Assembly: GCF_006351005.1 (NCBI RefSeq)
Contig: NZ_VENP01000006.1
Location: 21,119-85,118 of the forward strand
Length of the DNA stretch: 64,000 nt
Direction: 5' to 3'
Source: Miniimonas arenae
GTDB lineage: Bacteria > Actinomycetota > Actinomycetes > Actinomycetales > Beutenbergiaceae
Below are positions 19,902 to 29,289 of this stretch, in pieces. Every line of letters begins with the position of its first letter. Within the stretch, counting starts at the first letter, position 1. Below the pieces are notes generated by a model, which was not told the origin of the DNA, did not search any database, and saw only the letters and a program-made list of their open reading frames with translations. Position numbers and translations under genes: made by a program.

Positions 19902-21170
19902 GTGAGCACTCCGGACGGTCCCGCACCACGGTTCCCCGCGGGCAGCACCGTCCCCGCCGTGCCGCCGCCCTCGTGGCAGCCCGCCACCGTGCCGCCGCCT
20001 CCGCACCCCGTCGCCGGCGCGGCACCCTCATGGCAGCCCGCCGCCGCGCCGCCGGTCCAGCAGCCCGCCGGCCAGCCCGCCGCGAAGCCGCGCCGACCCC
20101 GCATCACGGGCATCGACGTCGCCCGCGCGGTGGCGATCCTGGGCATGCTCGTCGCGCACCTCGGCACGGGTCACGCCTCCGACGCGGGCTGGGGCGCCCA
20201 GTGGATGTGGATCTTCGACGGCCGCTCCTCGGCGCTGTTCGCGACCCTCGCGGGCGTGAGCATCACGCTCATGAGCCGGTCGGCCGCGACGCCGACGGAC
20301 TGGCGCGGCGTGCGGACGAAGATCGCCGTGCGCGCCGCCATCCTGCTCCCGCTCGGCGGGGTGCTGCAGGCGATCGGCTACCCCGTCGTCGTGATCCTGT
20401 CGACCTACGCGGTGCTGTTCCTCATGGCGCTGCCCGTCCTGCGGCTGCCCAGCCGGTGGCTCCTCGTGCTGGCCGGCGTCGCGATGACGCTCGGCCCGGT
20501 CGTCGTGCTCGGCCTGCGCGAGGCGACCACCGGCACCGCGGCGCCGAGCGTGCTGTTCGGGTTCGGACTCGGCGAGCTGGTGTGGGGCTACTACCCCGCC
20601 CTCGTGTGGATCGGGTACCTCCTCGTCGGCATGGTGCTCGGGCGGGGCGCCCTCGCCGCGCGCTCGTTCGCGCTCGCGCTCGTGGGCGGGGGCACCAGCC
20701 TCGCGATCGCCGCGTACGGCGCGGGCTCGCTGCTCACCGCCGCGCTCGCGCCCGGCCAGGACCGGGCCGATCTGGGCTGGCCGCTCGCACTCGTGTCCGT
20801 CGAGCCGCACGGGAACTCCCCGTTCGAGGTGATCGGGAACGCCGGCGTCGCGCTCGCCGTGACCGGGCTGTGCCTCCTGGCAACGTCGTGGCGCGCGGGC
20901 AGCCTGCTGCTGTCCCCGCTCGCCGCGACCGGCGCGATGTCGCTCACGATCTACACGGTGCAGCTCCTCGTCATCGGCGCCCTCGGGGAGCACGCGGTGT
21001 GGTTCCCTGAGTCCAACGGTCCGCTGCTCGCCCTCGCGATCGGCTCGATCGTGTTCGCGACGATCTGGCGGCACTGCCTCGGCAAGGGTCCGCTGGAGCG
21101 CGCGCTGAGCGGCGCGTCAGATGCGGCCGCGCGCGCCGTCGTCCGCTCCGCCGCACGTCCTGCGCGATGA
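19902..21170 (+). CDS. Membrane acyltransferase-like protein (heparan acetyltransferase/DUF418-like)
   Basis: A 422-aa protein. Residues 1-65 are Pro/Ala-rich with PSWQPA repeats, probably cytoplasmic and disordered. The membrane core starts RITGIDVARAVAILGMLVAHLG, the opening expected of the DUF1624/DUF418 group. About ten hydrophobic segments follow, with TGAMSLTIYTVQLLVIG near the end. It may transfer acyl groups to envelope molecules. GTG 19902 has TACCCT exactly 6 nt upstream (19890-19895) and no Shine-Dalgarno. Its stop overlaps the next ATG. Confidence 0.8.
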   Translation: MSTPDGPAPRFPAGSTVPAVPPPSWQPATVPPPPHPVAGAAPSWQPAAAPPVQQPAGQPAAKPRRPRITGIDVARAVAILGMLVAHLGTGHASDAGWGAQWMWIFDGRSSALFATLAGVSITLMSRSAATPTDWRGVRTKIAVRAAILLPLGGVLQAIGYPVVVILSTYAVLFLMALPVLRLPSRWLLVLAGVAMTLGPVVVLGLREATTGTAAPSVLFGFGLGELVWGYYPALVWIGYLLVGMVLGRGALAARSFALALVGGGTSLAIAAYGAGSLLTAALAPGQDRADLGWPLALVSVEPHGNSPFEVIGNAGVALAVTGLCLLATSWRAGSLLLSPLAATGAMSLTIYTVQLLVIGALGEHAVWFPESNGPLLALAIGSIVFATIWRHCLGKGPLERALSGASDAAARAVVRSAARPAR

Positions 21171-22135
21171 GCGCGGTCGCGGCGATCCCGCCGGCCGCGC
21201 CGGTCGCGTTCGGGCCCTCGGTCCTCGCGGCCGACAACTGGTCCGCGCGCGAGGCCGCCCACGTCCGACGCGCCGACGACCTCACGGCCGGCCACCGCGA
21301 ACGCCGCGCGCGGGATGCGAGCCACGCCGTCGAGGACTTCCTGTTCACCTACTACCCGCTGCGACCCTCGCACCTGCGCCGGTGGAGCCCCGGCGTGGGC
21401 GTCGGGCTCGCGGGCGCCGCCGGCACCCGGTTCGACGGCGCGCGGTGGTTCGCGATGCACGACGGCGTCGCTCGCCTCGACGAGGCGGCCTACCTCGCCG
21501 ATCGCGGCGCCGCGGTGCGCTTCCACGCCCGGCTGCTGCACGCCGTCGCGCACCGGCCGGCGACGTTCTCGTGCTTCGGGCTGCACGAGTGGGCGATGGT
21601 CTACCGCGAGGGTGAGGACCACCGCCACCCGCTGCCGCTGCGGCTCGGCGCGGCGGGCACCGACGCAGTGGTGGAGTCCCACCGCATCACGTGCAGCCAC
21701 GTCGACGCGTTCCGGTTCTTCACGCCGTCGGCGCGAGGGTTGAACGTGCTGCAGCCCAGCCGCGAGACGCAGGTCGTGCTCGACCAGCCCGGGTGCCTGC
21801 ACGTGGGGATGGACCTGCTCAAGACGGTGGTGCACCTGGGGCCCGCGGTCCCCGGCGAGCTCGCCCTGGACGCGTTCACCCTGGCGCGCGACATCCGCGT
21901 TCTCGACATGCGCGCCTCGCCGTACGACGTGAGCGGCTACGGCCTGGACGCGGTGGCGATCGAGACGCCGGCCGGCAAGGCCGAGTACGTCGCGGCCCAG
22001 CGCACCTTCGCCGAGCGAGCCGAGCCGCTGCGCGCGGCGCTGCTCGACGTGTGCCGCACGCTGCTGGGCGACGGCGACGCAGGCGCAGACGCCGGCACTG
22101 ACGGCGCAGGCGCATCGCGGCGCCCCGAACGCTGA
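21167..22135 (+). CDS. Conserved actinobacterial protein, often labelled 3-methyladenine DNA glycosylase
   Basis: A 322-aa protein. The recognisable stretches are SHAVEDFLFTYYPLRPSHLRRW, ATFSCFGLHEWAMVYR and HRITCSHVDAFRFFT. This matches my memory of an actinobacterial family often annotated as 3-methyladenine DNA glycosylase, but I see neither an HhH-GPD nor an AAG fold motif. I would call its function unknown. Several conserved His and Cys residues (CFGLHEW, TCSHVDAF) could bind a metal. It is coupled to the upstream membrane gene by an ATGA overlap. Confidence 0.65.
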   Translation: MSAVAAIPPAAPVAFGPSVLAADNWSAREAAHVRRADDLTAGHRERRARDASHAVEDFLFTYYPLRPSHLRRWSPGVGVGLAGAAGTRFDGARWFAMHDGVARLDEAAYLADRGAAVRFHARLLHAVAHRPATFSCFGLHEWAMVYREGEDHRHPLPLRLGAAGTDAVVESHRITCSHVDAFRFFTPSARGLNVLQPSRETQVVLDQPGCLHVGMDLLKTVVHLGPAVPGELALDAFTLARDIRVLDMRASPYDVSGYGLDAVAIETPAGKAEYVAAQRTFAERAEPLRAALLDVCRTLLGDGDAGADAGTDGAGASRRPER

Positions 22136-22213
22136 GATCCGCTCGCGCAGCGGCGCCCACGTCGGGACGTTGGTCCCGGGTCCGTGCGACGAACCCCGCA
22201 GGATCCTGGAACG

Positions 22214-22690
22214 ATGCGGCGCACCCCGGTCTACTACTACTCCTCCTCGTCGGGACTGGTCCGGCTCTTCGCCGAGCGCCTCGGCCGCCCCGTCCACGAC
22301 CTCTCCGAGCGCGAGGTCCGCCAGAGCCTGGCGGACGGCCCGTGGGTGCTGCTCACGCCGTCGTACAAGACGGGCAACCCTGCGAACGACACCATCCCCG
22401 AGGCCGTGCGCCGGTTCCTCGCCTCCCCCGCCAACCGGCGCCACCTGGTGGGCGTGATGGGGTCGGGCAACCGCAACTTCGGCCGGTACTACCAGCGCGC
22501 CGCGCGCGAGATCGCCGAGCTGTCCGGGCGCCCCGTGCTGTTCGAGTTCGAGCTGTCCGGCACGCCGTGGGACGTGCAGGAGTGCGTGCGCATCCTCGAG
22601 GAGCTCGATGCCGCGCTGGACCGGCGCGACGCCCTCCGCGCTCACGACTCGGACGCGTCCCCCGCGGCGCCCACCGCTGCGGCACTCTGA
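22214..22690 (+). CDS. nrdI: NrdI-type flavodoxin
   Basis: A 158-aa protein matching NrdI, the flavodoxin that activates the dimanganese cofactor of class Ib ribonucleotide reductase. VYYYSSSSGLVRLFAERLG is the FMN phosphate loop. LLTPSYKTGNPANDTIP and VGVMGSGNRNFGRYY correspond to the two flavin-ring loops. FELSGTPWDVQEC ends the domain, and about 20 residues of Ala/Ser-rich tail follow. ATG 22214 is used: GATCCT lies 6 nt upstream. No nrdH, nrdE or nrdF is in the window. Confidence 0.85.
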   Translation: MRRTPVYYYSSSSGLVRLFAERLGRPVHDLSEREVRQSLADGPWVLLTPSYKTGNPANDTIPEAVRRFLASPANRRHLVGVMGSGNRNFGRYYQRAAREIAELSGRPVLFEFELSGTPWDVQECVRILEELDAALDRRDALRAHDSDASPAAPTAAAL

Positions 22691-22694
22691 CGGG

Positions 22695-24455
22695 ATGCCA
22701 GAACCTGGCGGCGGTCGCACCGACGCACGCGGCGCCACCGACGACGCCGCCGTCCGCACGCGCGAGCAGCAGCGGCGCGAGTCCGGCGCCCGGGCGGAGC
22801 TCGCCGTCGCGAGGTCGCTCACCGCGACGCTGCCGGAGGGCAGCGTCGTGCTGCGCAACGTGAACCTCGTCGTCGACGGCGAGCAGTCCGAGGCGGACGT
22901 CCTCGCCGTCGTGCCGGGGCTGGGTCTCGCGGTGGTCGAGGTCAAGAGCGGGAACGTGCGCCTCACCGACGGTGAGTGGCGCCAGGGCGGACGCGCCATC
23001 GACCCGGTGCGTCAGGCACGACGGACCATGCACGCGGCCCGGCGCTACCTGCACGAGCGCGACGCGATCACGTTCCGTCGCCTGCGCGCCACCTACCTCC
23101 TCGCCCTGCCCGGCTCGCGCATCCCGGAGACGTTCCGCGCCCCGGACGTCACTCGCCGGATGATCCTCGACTCCGGCGACCTGCTCGAGGGCCGCGCCGG
23201 CGAGCGCCTCGTGGCCGCCCTCACCCGCGACGCGGACGGCGACCGCGTGCCGGACGCAGCCCTCGTCGCCACCATCGCCGCGAGCTTCGCCCCCTCCCTC
23301 CCGGGCCAGGCCGACCTCCTGGCGGCCGCGGAGGAGCAGGACCTGCTCGCCGAGCAGCTCACGGCGGACCAGGCGCGGGTTCTCGACCTGGCGCGCGCGA
23401 TGCCGCGGCTGCAGATCGTCGGCGGCGCCGGCAGCGGCAAGACGTGGCTCGCCCTGGAGCAGGCACGGCGGCTCTCGGCGCAGGGCCGGCGCGTCGCGCT
23501 GCTGTGCTACTCGCGCGGCCTCGGCCGCTACCTCCAGCGCACGACCTCCGCCTGGCGCCGGGACCGGCCCGCGTGGGTCGGCCTCTTCCACGAGCTCCCG
23601 GTCGAGTGGGGCGCGACGCCCGGCCGGGACGACGACCCCGAGGACTGGGAGACGCGGCTGCCCCGCGACCTCGCCACGCTCGCCGCCACGCGCGACCCCG
23701 CCGACCTGTTCGACGCGATCGTCGTCGACGAGGCGCAGGACTTCGGCGACGAGTGGTGGCCCGCGCTGCTGCGCTGCCTGCGCGATCCCGGCACGGGCGG
23801 GCTGACCGTGTTCTCCGACGAGTCCCAGCGTGTCTTCGCGCGCGACGGCCGCGCCCCGATCGAGCTCGCGACGCTCACGCTCGAGGAGAACCTGCGCTCC
23901 ACCCGCGAGATCGCCCGGACCTTCGGCAGCTACGGCGACGGCGTGGTGCGCCCCGCCGGCGCGCACGGCGCACCGGTGCGCCTGGTCGAGGCCGGCGACG
24001 CCGAGGCGATCGCGTCGGACGACCGCGCCCTGCGTCGCGCCGCCGCGGACGAGGTGCTCGCCGCCGCGGACGACGCCGTCGAGGCTCTCGTCGAGGAGGG
24101 CTGGATCCCGGGTGACATCGCGCTGCTGTGCACCGGATCGCGCCACCCGGAGCAGGTGAACACGGTCGAGCTGCGCGGACACACCGCCTACTGGGACGAC
24201 GCCCTGGACGGTGTCGACGTCTTCTACGGCCACGTCCTCAACTTCAAGGGACTGGAGCGCCGCGTCGTCGTGCTCGCGGTCAACGGCGTGCGCGACCTCG
24301 ACCGCGCTCGGCACATGCTCTACACGGGCATGTCCCGGGCGCGCAGCCTGCTCGTCGTCGTCGGGCCTCGCGCCTTCGTCGAGCGGGTCGGCGGCGAGGC
24401 CGCCGTCCACCGCCTGCGCGAGGCCACGCCGTGGCCCGTGCGGGTCTGCGACTGA
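22695..24455 (+). CDS. NERD-domain superfamily 1 helicase
   Basis: A 586-aa protein. Residues about 25-130 are a NERD nuclease-related domain: ARAELAVARSL, then NLVVDGEQSEADVLAVVPGLGLAVVEVKSG with the D and E-x-K residues expected of a PD-(D/E)XK-like fold. Residues about 230-580 are a UvrD-type motor: Walker A VGGAGSGKTWLA, Walker B AIVVDEAQDFG, FSDESQRVFAR, LEENLRSTREIA and HVLNFKGLERRVVVLAV. The C-terminal motif is LYTGMSRARSLLVVV. It may act in DNA repair or defence. It starts 4 nt after nrdI. Confidence 0.88.
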   Translation: MPEPGGGRTDARGATDDAAVRTREQQRRESGARAELAVARSLTATLPEGSVVLRNVNLVVDGEQSEADVLAVVPGLGLAVVEVKSGNVRLTDGEWRQGGRAIDPVRQARRTMHAARRYLHERDAITFRRLRATYLLALPGSRIPETFRAPDVTRRMILDSGDLLEGRAGERLVAALTRDADGDRVPDAALVATIAASFAPSLPGQADLLAAAEEQDLLAEQLTADQARVLDLARAMPRLQIVGGAGSGKTWLALEQARRLSAQGRRVALLCYSRGLGRYLQRTTSAWRRDRPAWVGLFHELPVEWGATPGRDDDPEDWETRLPRDLATLAATRDPADLFDAIVVDEAQDFGDEWWPALLRCLRDPGTGGLTVFSDESQRVFARDGRAPIELATLTLEENLRSTREIARTFGSYGDGVVRPAGAHGAPVRLVEAGDAEAIASDDRALRRAAADEVLAAADDAVEALVEEGWIPGDIALLCTGSRHPEQVNTVELRGHTAYWDDALDGVDVFYGHVLNFKGLERRVVVLAVNGVRDLDRARHMLYTGMSRARSLLVVVGPRAFVERVGGEAAVHRLREATPWPVRVCD

Positions 24456-24479
24456 CCGGGCCTGACGGAGCCGCCCACC

Positions 24480-25316
24480 GTGACCACGCTCGACAGGCCG
24501 CCGCGCACCCGCCACGCTGGCCCCGTGCCGTCAGACTGGGTCGAGGAGCTCGTCACGCTCCTGTACCGCGTCGACCCCGAGGACTTCGTCACCGAGCGCG
24601 CGCGCTACGCCGCCCAGGTGCGGGCCGCGGGCGACGAGGTCGGGGCGGCCCGGCTGCGCCGTCTGCCCAAGCCGACGATCGCCGCGAGCTGGGTGAACCG
24701 GCTCGCGGTGCACTGGCCCGAGGAGCTCGAGCAGCTGCTCGCCGTCGGCGAGAGCCTGCGGGAGGCGACCAGCACGCGCGACCGCAGCCGACTCGCCGCG
24801 CTCGACCGCGAGCGCCGCACCCGCACCGACGCGCTGGTCTCCCTGCTGTGGCACCTCGGCGAGGAGGAGGCCGCGGCGGGCCGGCGCGGGCCCTCCCCCG
24901 AGTCGCTCGCGCGGGTCGTCGAGATGCTCACCGCGGCCGTGATGGACCCCGAGGTGGCCGAGCAGGTGCGCCGCGGCCAGGTGGCCCGGACCGTGGTGCA
25001 CGAGGGCTTCGGCGTGGTCGGCCCCGACGACGGCGTGCCCGCCCCCACCGTCCGGCACCTGCGTCCGGGCGCGGACCAGGTCGCGCGGGCGACGGCGGAC
25101 CTCGTCGACGCCGAGAACCGCCTCACCGCCGCGACCGACACGGTCGGCTCGCTCGAGTCGATGGTGACGTCGCTGGACGCCGAGATCGCCGCCCTCGAGC
25201 ACGACCGTGACGCCGCGCGCGAGAACCTCGCCACGTGGCAGCGCACCCGCACCGAGGCCGAGCGTGCGGTGCGCACGGCGCGTCAGCGGCTGGACGCGCT
25301 CACCGACGAGCCGTGA
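24480..25316 (+). CDS. Hypothetical protein with C-terminal coiled coil
   Basis: A 278-aa protein with no catalytic motif I recognise. Residues about 20-65 contain LVTLLYRVDPEDFVTERARYAAQVRAAGD and RLPKPTIAASWVNRL, a pattern I associate with uncharacterised actinobacterial proteins. The last about 75 residues are a heptad-rich helix (VDAENRLTAATDTVGSLESMV and onward), so it probably oligomerises. The GTG at 24480 is used; a GTG at 24525 (VPSDWVEE) would fit the conserved part better. The stop overlaps the next gene by 4 nt. Confidence 0.6.
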   Translation: MTTLDRPPRTRHAGPVPSDWVEELVTLLYRVDPEDFVTERARYAAQVRAAGDEVGAARLRRLPKPTIAASWVNRLAVHWPEELEQLLAVGESLREATSTRDRSRLAALDRERRTRTDALVSLLWHLGEEEAAAGRRGPSPESLARVVEMLTAAVMDPEVAEQVRRGQVARTVVHEGFGVVGPDDGVPAPTVRHLRPGADQVARATADLVDAENRLTAATDTVGSLESMVTSLDAEIAALEHDRDAARENLATWQRTRTEAERAVRTARQRLDALTDEP

Positions 25317-26026
25317 GCGTGTCGATGACGCACGCGAGCCTCGACGGGCCGTCGGAGTACCGCACGCTCGCCGCGACCCACCAGCACGAGGTCGAGATCT
25401 CCCGCTCGCGCTTCCTCGCGCTGCTCTCCCCCGCCGCGACGGAGGAGGACGCGCGTGCGTGCGTCGCGACAGCGCGCCGGGGCCACCCGCAGGCGCGCCA
25501 CCACTGCACGGCCTTCGTGCTCGGTCCGCGCCGCGACGTGCGCCGCACGAGCGACGACGGCGAGCCCTCCGGCACCGCCGGCGCACCCATGCTCGACGCG
25601 CTGCTCGCGGCCGAGGTGAGCGACGTCGTCGCCGTCGTCGTGCGGCACTTCGGCGGCGTGCTGCTGGGGACCGGCGGCCTGGCACGGGCCTACCGCGGCG
25701 CCGTCGCCGACGCCCTCGCCGGCGCGCCGCTCGTCCTGCGGCGCCGACGCACCCTGCTGCGCGTCACGCTCGACTACGCGGACGCGGCCGCCGTCACCGC
25801 GCTCGCCGAGCGCGCGGGCTGGGGCGTGTCGGCCCGCTACGGGGTCGACGTCGAGCTCGACCTGGCCGTGCCGCCGGACGCCGCCGGGGCGTCGGTGACG
25901 CGGATCGCGGCGACGACGGCGGGGCGGGGCCGCGCCACGCCGTCGGGCACGGCATGGGTGGACCAGCCGTGGCCGGACCACCCGCAGGACGAGACGCACC
26001 ACACGCGCGCCCCCGGAACTGCCTAG
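25313..26026 (+). CDS. YigZ/IMPACT family protein
   Basis: A 237-aa protein. The UPF0029 N-terminal domain is clear: EVEISRSRFLALL, then ARRGHPQARHHCTAFVLG and RRTSDDGEPSGTAGAPMLDALL. VVVRHFGGVLLGTGGLARAYRGAV follows. The second half is the ferredoxin-like DUF1949-type region. Relatives include eukaryotic IMPACT and E. coli YigZ; a role in translation regulation is suggested for the family. GTG 25313 overlaps the upstream stop; ATG 25325 is an alternative. Confidence 0.9.
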   Translation: MSVSMTHASLDGPSEYRTLAATHQHEVEISRSRFLALLSPAATEEDARACVATARRGHPQARHHCTAFVLGPRRDVRRTSDDGEPSGTAGAPMLDALLAAEVSDVVAVVVRHFGGVLLGTGGLARAYRGAVADALAGAPLVLRRRRTLLRVTLDYADAAAVTALAERAGWGVSARYGVDVELDLAVPPDAAGASVTRIAATTAGRGRATPSGTAWVDQPWPDHPQDETHHTRAPGTA

Positions 26027-26063
26027 GCTCGCAACCGATCGCCGCTGATCCACGAGGAGAACC

Positions 26064-27374
26064 ATGACCGCGACCGACTCCGCACCCGCGCTCGTCACCG
26101 AGCGCAGCATCGACCCGCTCGGCTTCGAGGTGCCCTCGACCGTGCCCACGCACTGGTACAACCTGGCGGCCGACCTGCCGCAGCCGTGCCCGCCCGCGCT
26201 GCACCCGGGCACCCGCGAGCCGCTCGGCCCGGAGGACCTCGCGCCGCTGTTCCCGATGGCGCTCATCGCGCAAGAGGTGTCCACCGAGCGGTACGTCGAG
26301 ATCCCGCAGACCGTGCGCGAGATCTACTCGCTCTGGCGGCCCGCCCCGCTGATCCGCGCGCACCGCCTCGAGCGCGCGCTCGGCACGCCCGCGCGGATCT
26401 ACTACAAGTACGAGGGCGTCAGCCCGGCAGGCTCGCACAAGCCGAACACCGCGATCGCGCAGGCCTACTACAACAAGCTCGAGGGCGTCACGCGGCTGAC
26501 GACCGAGACGGGCGCGGGCCAGTGGGGCGCTTCCCTGTCGCTCGCGGGCGCGCTGCTCGGCCTCACGGTCGAGGTCTGGCAGGTCCGCGCGTCCTACGAC
26601 GCCAAGCCCTACCGCCGGTTCCAGATGGAGGCGTACGGCGGCGTGTGCCACTCCTCGCCGTCGGAGCTGACCGAGGCCGGCCGCGCGATCCTCGCCGCGA
26701 CGCCCGACACCACCGGCTCGCTCGGCATGGCGATCAGCGAGGCGGTCGAGGTCGCCGCTGAGGACCCGGAGGCCCACTACTCCCTCGGCAGCGTGCTCAA
26801 CCACGTGCTCCTGCACCAGACGGTGATCGGGCAGGAGGCGCTGGAGCAGCTCGGTGACGTCGTCCCGGACGTCATCTTCGGCTGCGCGGGCGGCGGGTCG
26901 AACCTCGCCGGCCTCACGTTCCCGTTCCTGGGCCGCAACCTGCGCGAGGGCACCACCACGCGCCTGGTGGCGTGCGAGCCGGCCGCGTGCCCGTCACTCA
27001 CGCAGGGTGAGTACCGCTACGACCACGGCGACGTCGCGGGCCTCACGCCACTGCTCAAGATGCACACCCTCGGCGCCGACTTCGTGCCGCCGCCCATCCA
27101 CGCCGGCGGCCTGCGCTACCACGGCATGGCGCCGATGGTGTCCCACGCGGTGAACCTCGGGCTCATGGAGGCCGTGGCGATCGACCAGGACACCGCGTTC
27201 CGCGCGGGGGTGGAGTTCGCACGCGCCGAGGGCATCATCCCCGCGCCCGAGTCCACCCACGCCGTGGCCGCCGCGATCGCGCACGCTCGCGCGGCGACCA
27301 CCGACGAGGTGGTGCTCATCGGGCTGTCCGGGAACGGCGTGCTGGACCTGCCGTCCTACGGCGCCTACGTCTGA
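26064..27374 (+). CDS. TrpB2-type tryptophan synthase beta-like enzyme
   Basis: A 436-aa PLP enzyme of TrpB2 length. [38 protein letters not shown] contains the PLP lysine. [24 protein letters not shown] and [10 protein letters not shown] form the phosphate and cofactor loops. TrpB2 enzymes make tryptophan from indole and serine, often without a TrpA partner. There is no trpA or other trp gene in the window, so this copy may salvage indole. A GAGGAGA Shine-Dalgarno precedes the ATG. The gene ends 18 nt from the convergent antiporter gene. Confidence 0.92.
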   Translation: MTATDSAPALVTERSIDPLGFEVPSTVPTHWYNLAADLPQPCPPALHPGTREPLGPEDLAPLFPMALIAQEVSTERYVEIPQTVREIYSLWRPAPLIRAHRLERALGTPARIYYKYEGVSPAGSHKPNTAIAQAYYNKLEGVTRLTTETGAGQWGASLSLAGALLGLTVEVWQVRASYDAKPYRRFQMEAYGGVCHSSPSELTEAGRAILAATPDTTGSLGMAISEAVEVAAEDPEAHYSLGSVLNHVLLHQTVIGQEALEQLGDVVPDVIFGCAGGGSNLAGLTFPFLGRNLREGTTTRLVACEPAACPSLTQGEYRYDHGDVAGLTPLLKMHTLGADFVPPPIHAGGLRYHGMAPMVSHAVNLGLMEAVAIDQDTAFRAGVEFARAEGIIPAPESTHAVAAAIAHARAATTDEVVLIGLSGNGVLDLPSYGAYV

Positions 27375-27392
27375 GTCGCGCCGCTGACGGCG

Positions 27393-28598
27393 CTACGCCG
27401 CAGGCGTCGCCACCTGAGCGGTCGCGTCCGTGCCCGGATCCTCGGCACGGGCGCGACCGCGCAGCGCGAGCAGCGGCAGCACGAGCACGCTGAGCAGTCC
27501 GCCGGCGACCATCGCGGCCGCCACCTCGGGCGGGAGCGCCTTCGCCGCCACACCCTGCTCGGTGATCACCACGACGAGCGGCAGCGCGGCCGCCGAGAGC
27601 AGGGCGAGCGACCTCGCGTCCGGAGGCGAGACCGAGCGGCGGTGGGCCCACCACGTGGGGATGCCACGCACGAGGAGCGCCGCCACGACGAACCCGGGGA
27701 TCAGGAGCAGCGACGTGGGGTGCTCGATCATCGAGGCCACGTCCATCTTCATCCCCGACGTCACGAAGAAGATCGGGATGAACACGCCGAACCCCACGGC
27801 CGTGAGCTTGCGGTCCAGCATGAGCTGGTCGTCCTCGGCCATGTCGAGCGCGGTCGCGGTGCGCACCACGAGGCCGGCGGCGAAGGCACCCATCAGCGCG
27901 TCGATGCCCAGGTCGTCGGCCAGCAGCACGAAGAACGCGACCGCGAGCACGGCGACGCGCACCGGGAGCTGGGACGTGCTGTGCATACCCTGCGTCACCG
28001 AGCGCCGCAGCCACGGCACGCGCAGGTGGTTGGCCGCCCAGAGGCCGGTCACCACCACGACGGCGAAGATCGCCAGCTCGGCCAGGACCGCCACCGGGTT
28101 TCGTCCGCTGAGCAGGAGCGCGACGAGCACGATGGGTCCGAACTCCCCGATCGTCCCGACGGCGAGCGTCCGCTCGCCCAGGGGCGTGCCGACCACCCTC
28201 TCCTCGCGCAGGATCGGCAGCAGCGTGCCCAGCGCGGTCGTCGTGAGGGCGATCGCCACGAAGCGGGCGGCGTCGCCCCCACCCGCGAGCGCGACGACGA
28301 CCCCCACGATCGAGGCGAGCGCCACCGAGACGAGCCACGAGCCGCCCGAGCGGCGGAGCGCCTCACCGCGCATCGTGCGCAGGTTGACCTCGAGACCGGC
28401 GAGGAACATGAGGAACGACAGGCCGACGTCGGCCACGCTCTGCACCGAGCCCGTGGCGCTCGACAAGGCGAGCACGGCGGGTCCGATGACGATCCCGAGC
28501 CCGATCTCGAAGACGACCCCGGGCACGACCTTGCGGGTCACGAGCGACAGCAGCGGCGCGGTCACACCGGCGGCGAGGACGACGAACAGGGGATCCAC
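27393..28598 (-). CDS. Cation/proton antiporter (CPA2 family)
   Basis: A 401-aa membrane protein with about twelve hydrophobic segments. It begins VDPLFVVLAAGVTAPLLSLVTRKVVPGVVFEIGLGIVIGP and continues VADVGLSFLMFLAGLEVN. The later ADDLGIDALMGAFAAGLVV corresponds to the second half of the Na/H exchanger fold. It probably exchanges K+ or Na+ for H+. GTG 28598 is chosen over the longer frame because TACCGT (28605-28610) ends 6 nt upstream and the extra 22 residues are not family-like. It is downstream of the TetR gene but appears to have its own promoter. Confidence 0.88.
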   Translation of the reverse strand: MDPLFVVLAAGVTAPLLSLVTRKVVPGVVFEIGLGIVIGPAVLALSSATGSVQSVADVGLSFLMFLAGLEVNLRTMRGEALRRSGGSWLVSVALASIVGVVVALAGGGDAARFVAIALTTTALGTLLPILREERVVGTPLGERTLAVGTIGEFGPIVLVALLLSGRNPVAVLAELAIFAVVVVTGLWAANHLRVPWLRRSVTQGMHSTSQLPVRVAVLAVAFFVLLADDLGIDALMGAFAAGLVVRTATALDMAEDDQLMLDRKLTAVGFGVFIPIFFVTSGMKMDVASMIEHPTSLLLIPGFVVAALLVRGIPTWWAHRRSVSPPDARSLALLSAAALPLVVVITEQGVAAKALPPEVAAAMVAGGLLSVLVLPLLALRGRARAEDPGTDATAQVATPAA

Positions 28599-28664
28599 GG
28601 CGTCACGGTAGTGGTCGACGCGGCCGCAGGTGCCGACGTCGGGCGGCGCGCCCGGCGCGCGCAC

Positions 28665-29228
28665 TCAGCCCAGCGTCGCCCTCACCGCCTCGTCCAGCAG
28701 AGCCACGAGGTCGGTGCGGCCCGCACCCGCGAGCGACCACTCCTGGACCGCCGCGAGCAGGCAGCCCGCGTAGGCCCCTGCCCTGGACCGGGCCACGAGG
28801 GGCGTGGCGCCGCCTGCCCGGAGCGCCGGCGTGAGCGCGTCGCGCACGTCGGCAAGGCGGCGCACCGCGGCGAGCCGCAGCTCCTCGCCCAGCCCCATCG
28901 CCTCGCCCTGGGCGAACGCCATCGCGACGTTCTCCGCCGGCAGGCCGGCCGCGAGCTCGCGCAACGCCTCGGCCACGTCCGCCCCGTCGGCGAGCCGGGC
29001 ACGCAGGGCCACGACAGCGTCGTCGAACCTCGCCCACAGCAGGTCGCTCTTGGCCTCGACGTAGTTGAAGAAGGTGGACCGGCTCACGCCGGCTCGGGAC
29101 GTGATGTCCGCCACGGAGGTCGCGGCGTACCCGCGTTCGAGGAACAGCTCGCAGGCGGCCTCCTCGAGGAGATCGCGGGACGCCGCGCGCGGCCGTCCCA
29201 CGCGCCTGCGCTCCGTCCCCTGCGTCAC
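28665..29228 (-). CDS. TetR-family transcriptional regulator
   Basis: A 187-aa protein. The N-terminal HTH reads LLEEAACELFLERGYAATSVADITSRAGVSRSTFFNYVEAKSDLL, a standard TetR DNA-binding domain. The helical ligand-binding domain follows. GTG 29228 is chosen because TACGAT (29236-29241) ends 7 nt before it; ATG 29237, inside that hexamer, would add three residues. It faces the peptide ABC operon across the inverted repeat at 29250-29272. It very likely represses both its own gene and the importer. Confidence 0.9.
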   Translation of the reverse strand: MTQGTERRRVGRPRAASRDLLEEAACELFLERGYAATSVADITSRAGVSRSTFFNYVEAKSDLLWARFDDAVVALRARLADGADVAEALRELAAGLPAENVAMAFAQGEAMGLGEELRLAAVRRLADVRDALTPALRAGGATPLVARSRAGAYAGCLLAAVQEWSLAGAGRTDLVALLDEAVRATLG

Positions 29229-29249
29229 GGCGCCCATCGTAGGGGTCGT

Positions 29250-29272
29250 ATTGTTGGACGCCGACCAACAAT
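29250..29272. promoter_or_regulatory. Perfect inverted repeat, probable TetR operator
   Basis: ATTGTTGG, 7-nt spacer, CCAACAAT: a perfect 8-bp dyad between the divergent TetR and transporter genes. It lies 21 nt upstream of the tetR start and 17 nt upstream of the binding-protein start, so occupancy could block both promoters. It is strikingly AT-rich for this genome. Confidence 0.75.
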
Positions 29273-29289
29273 CACGTGAAAGGCCTCCG

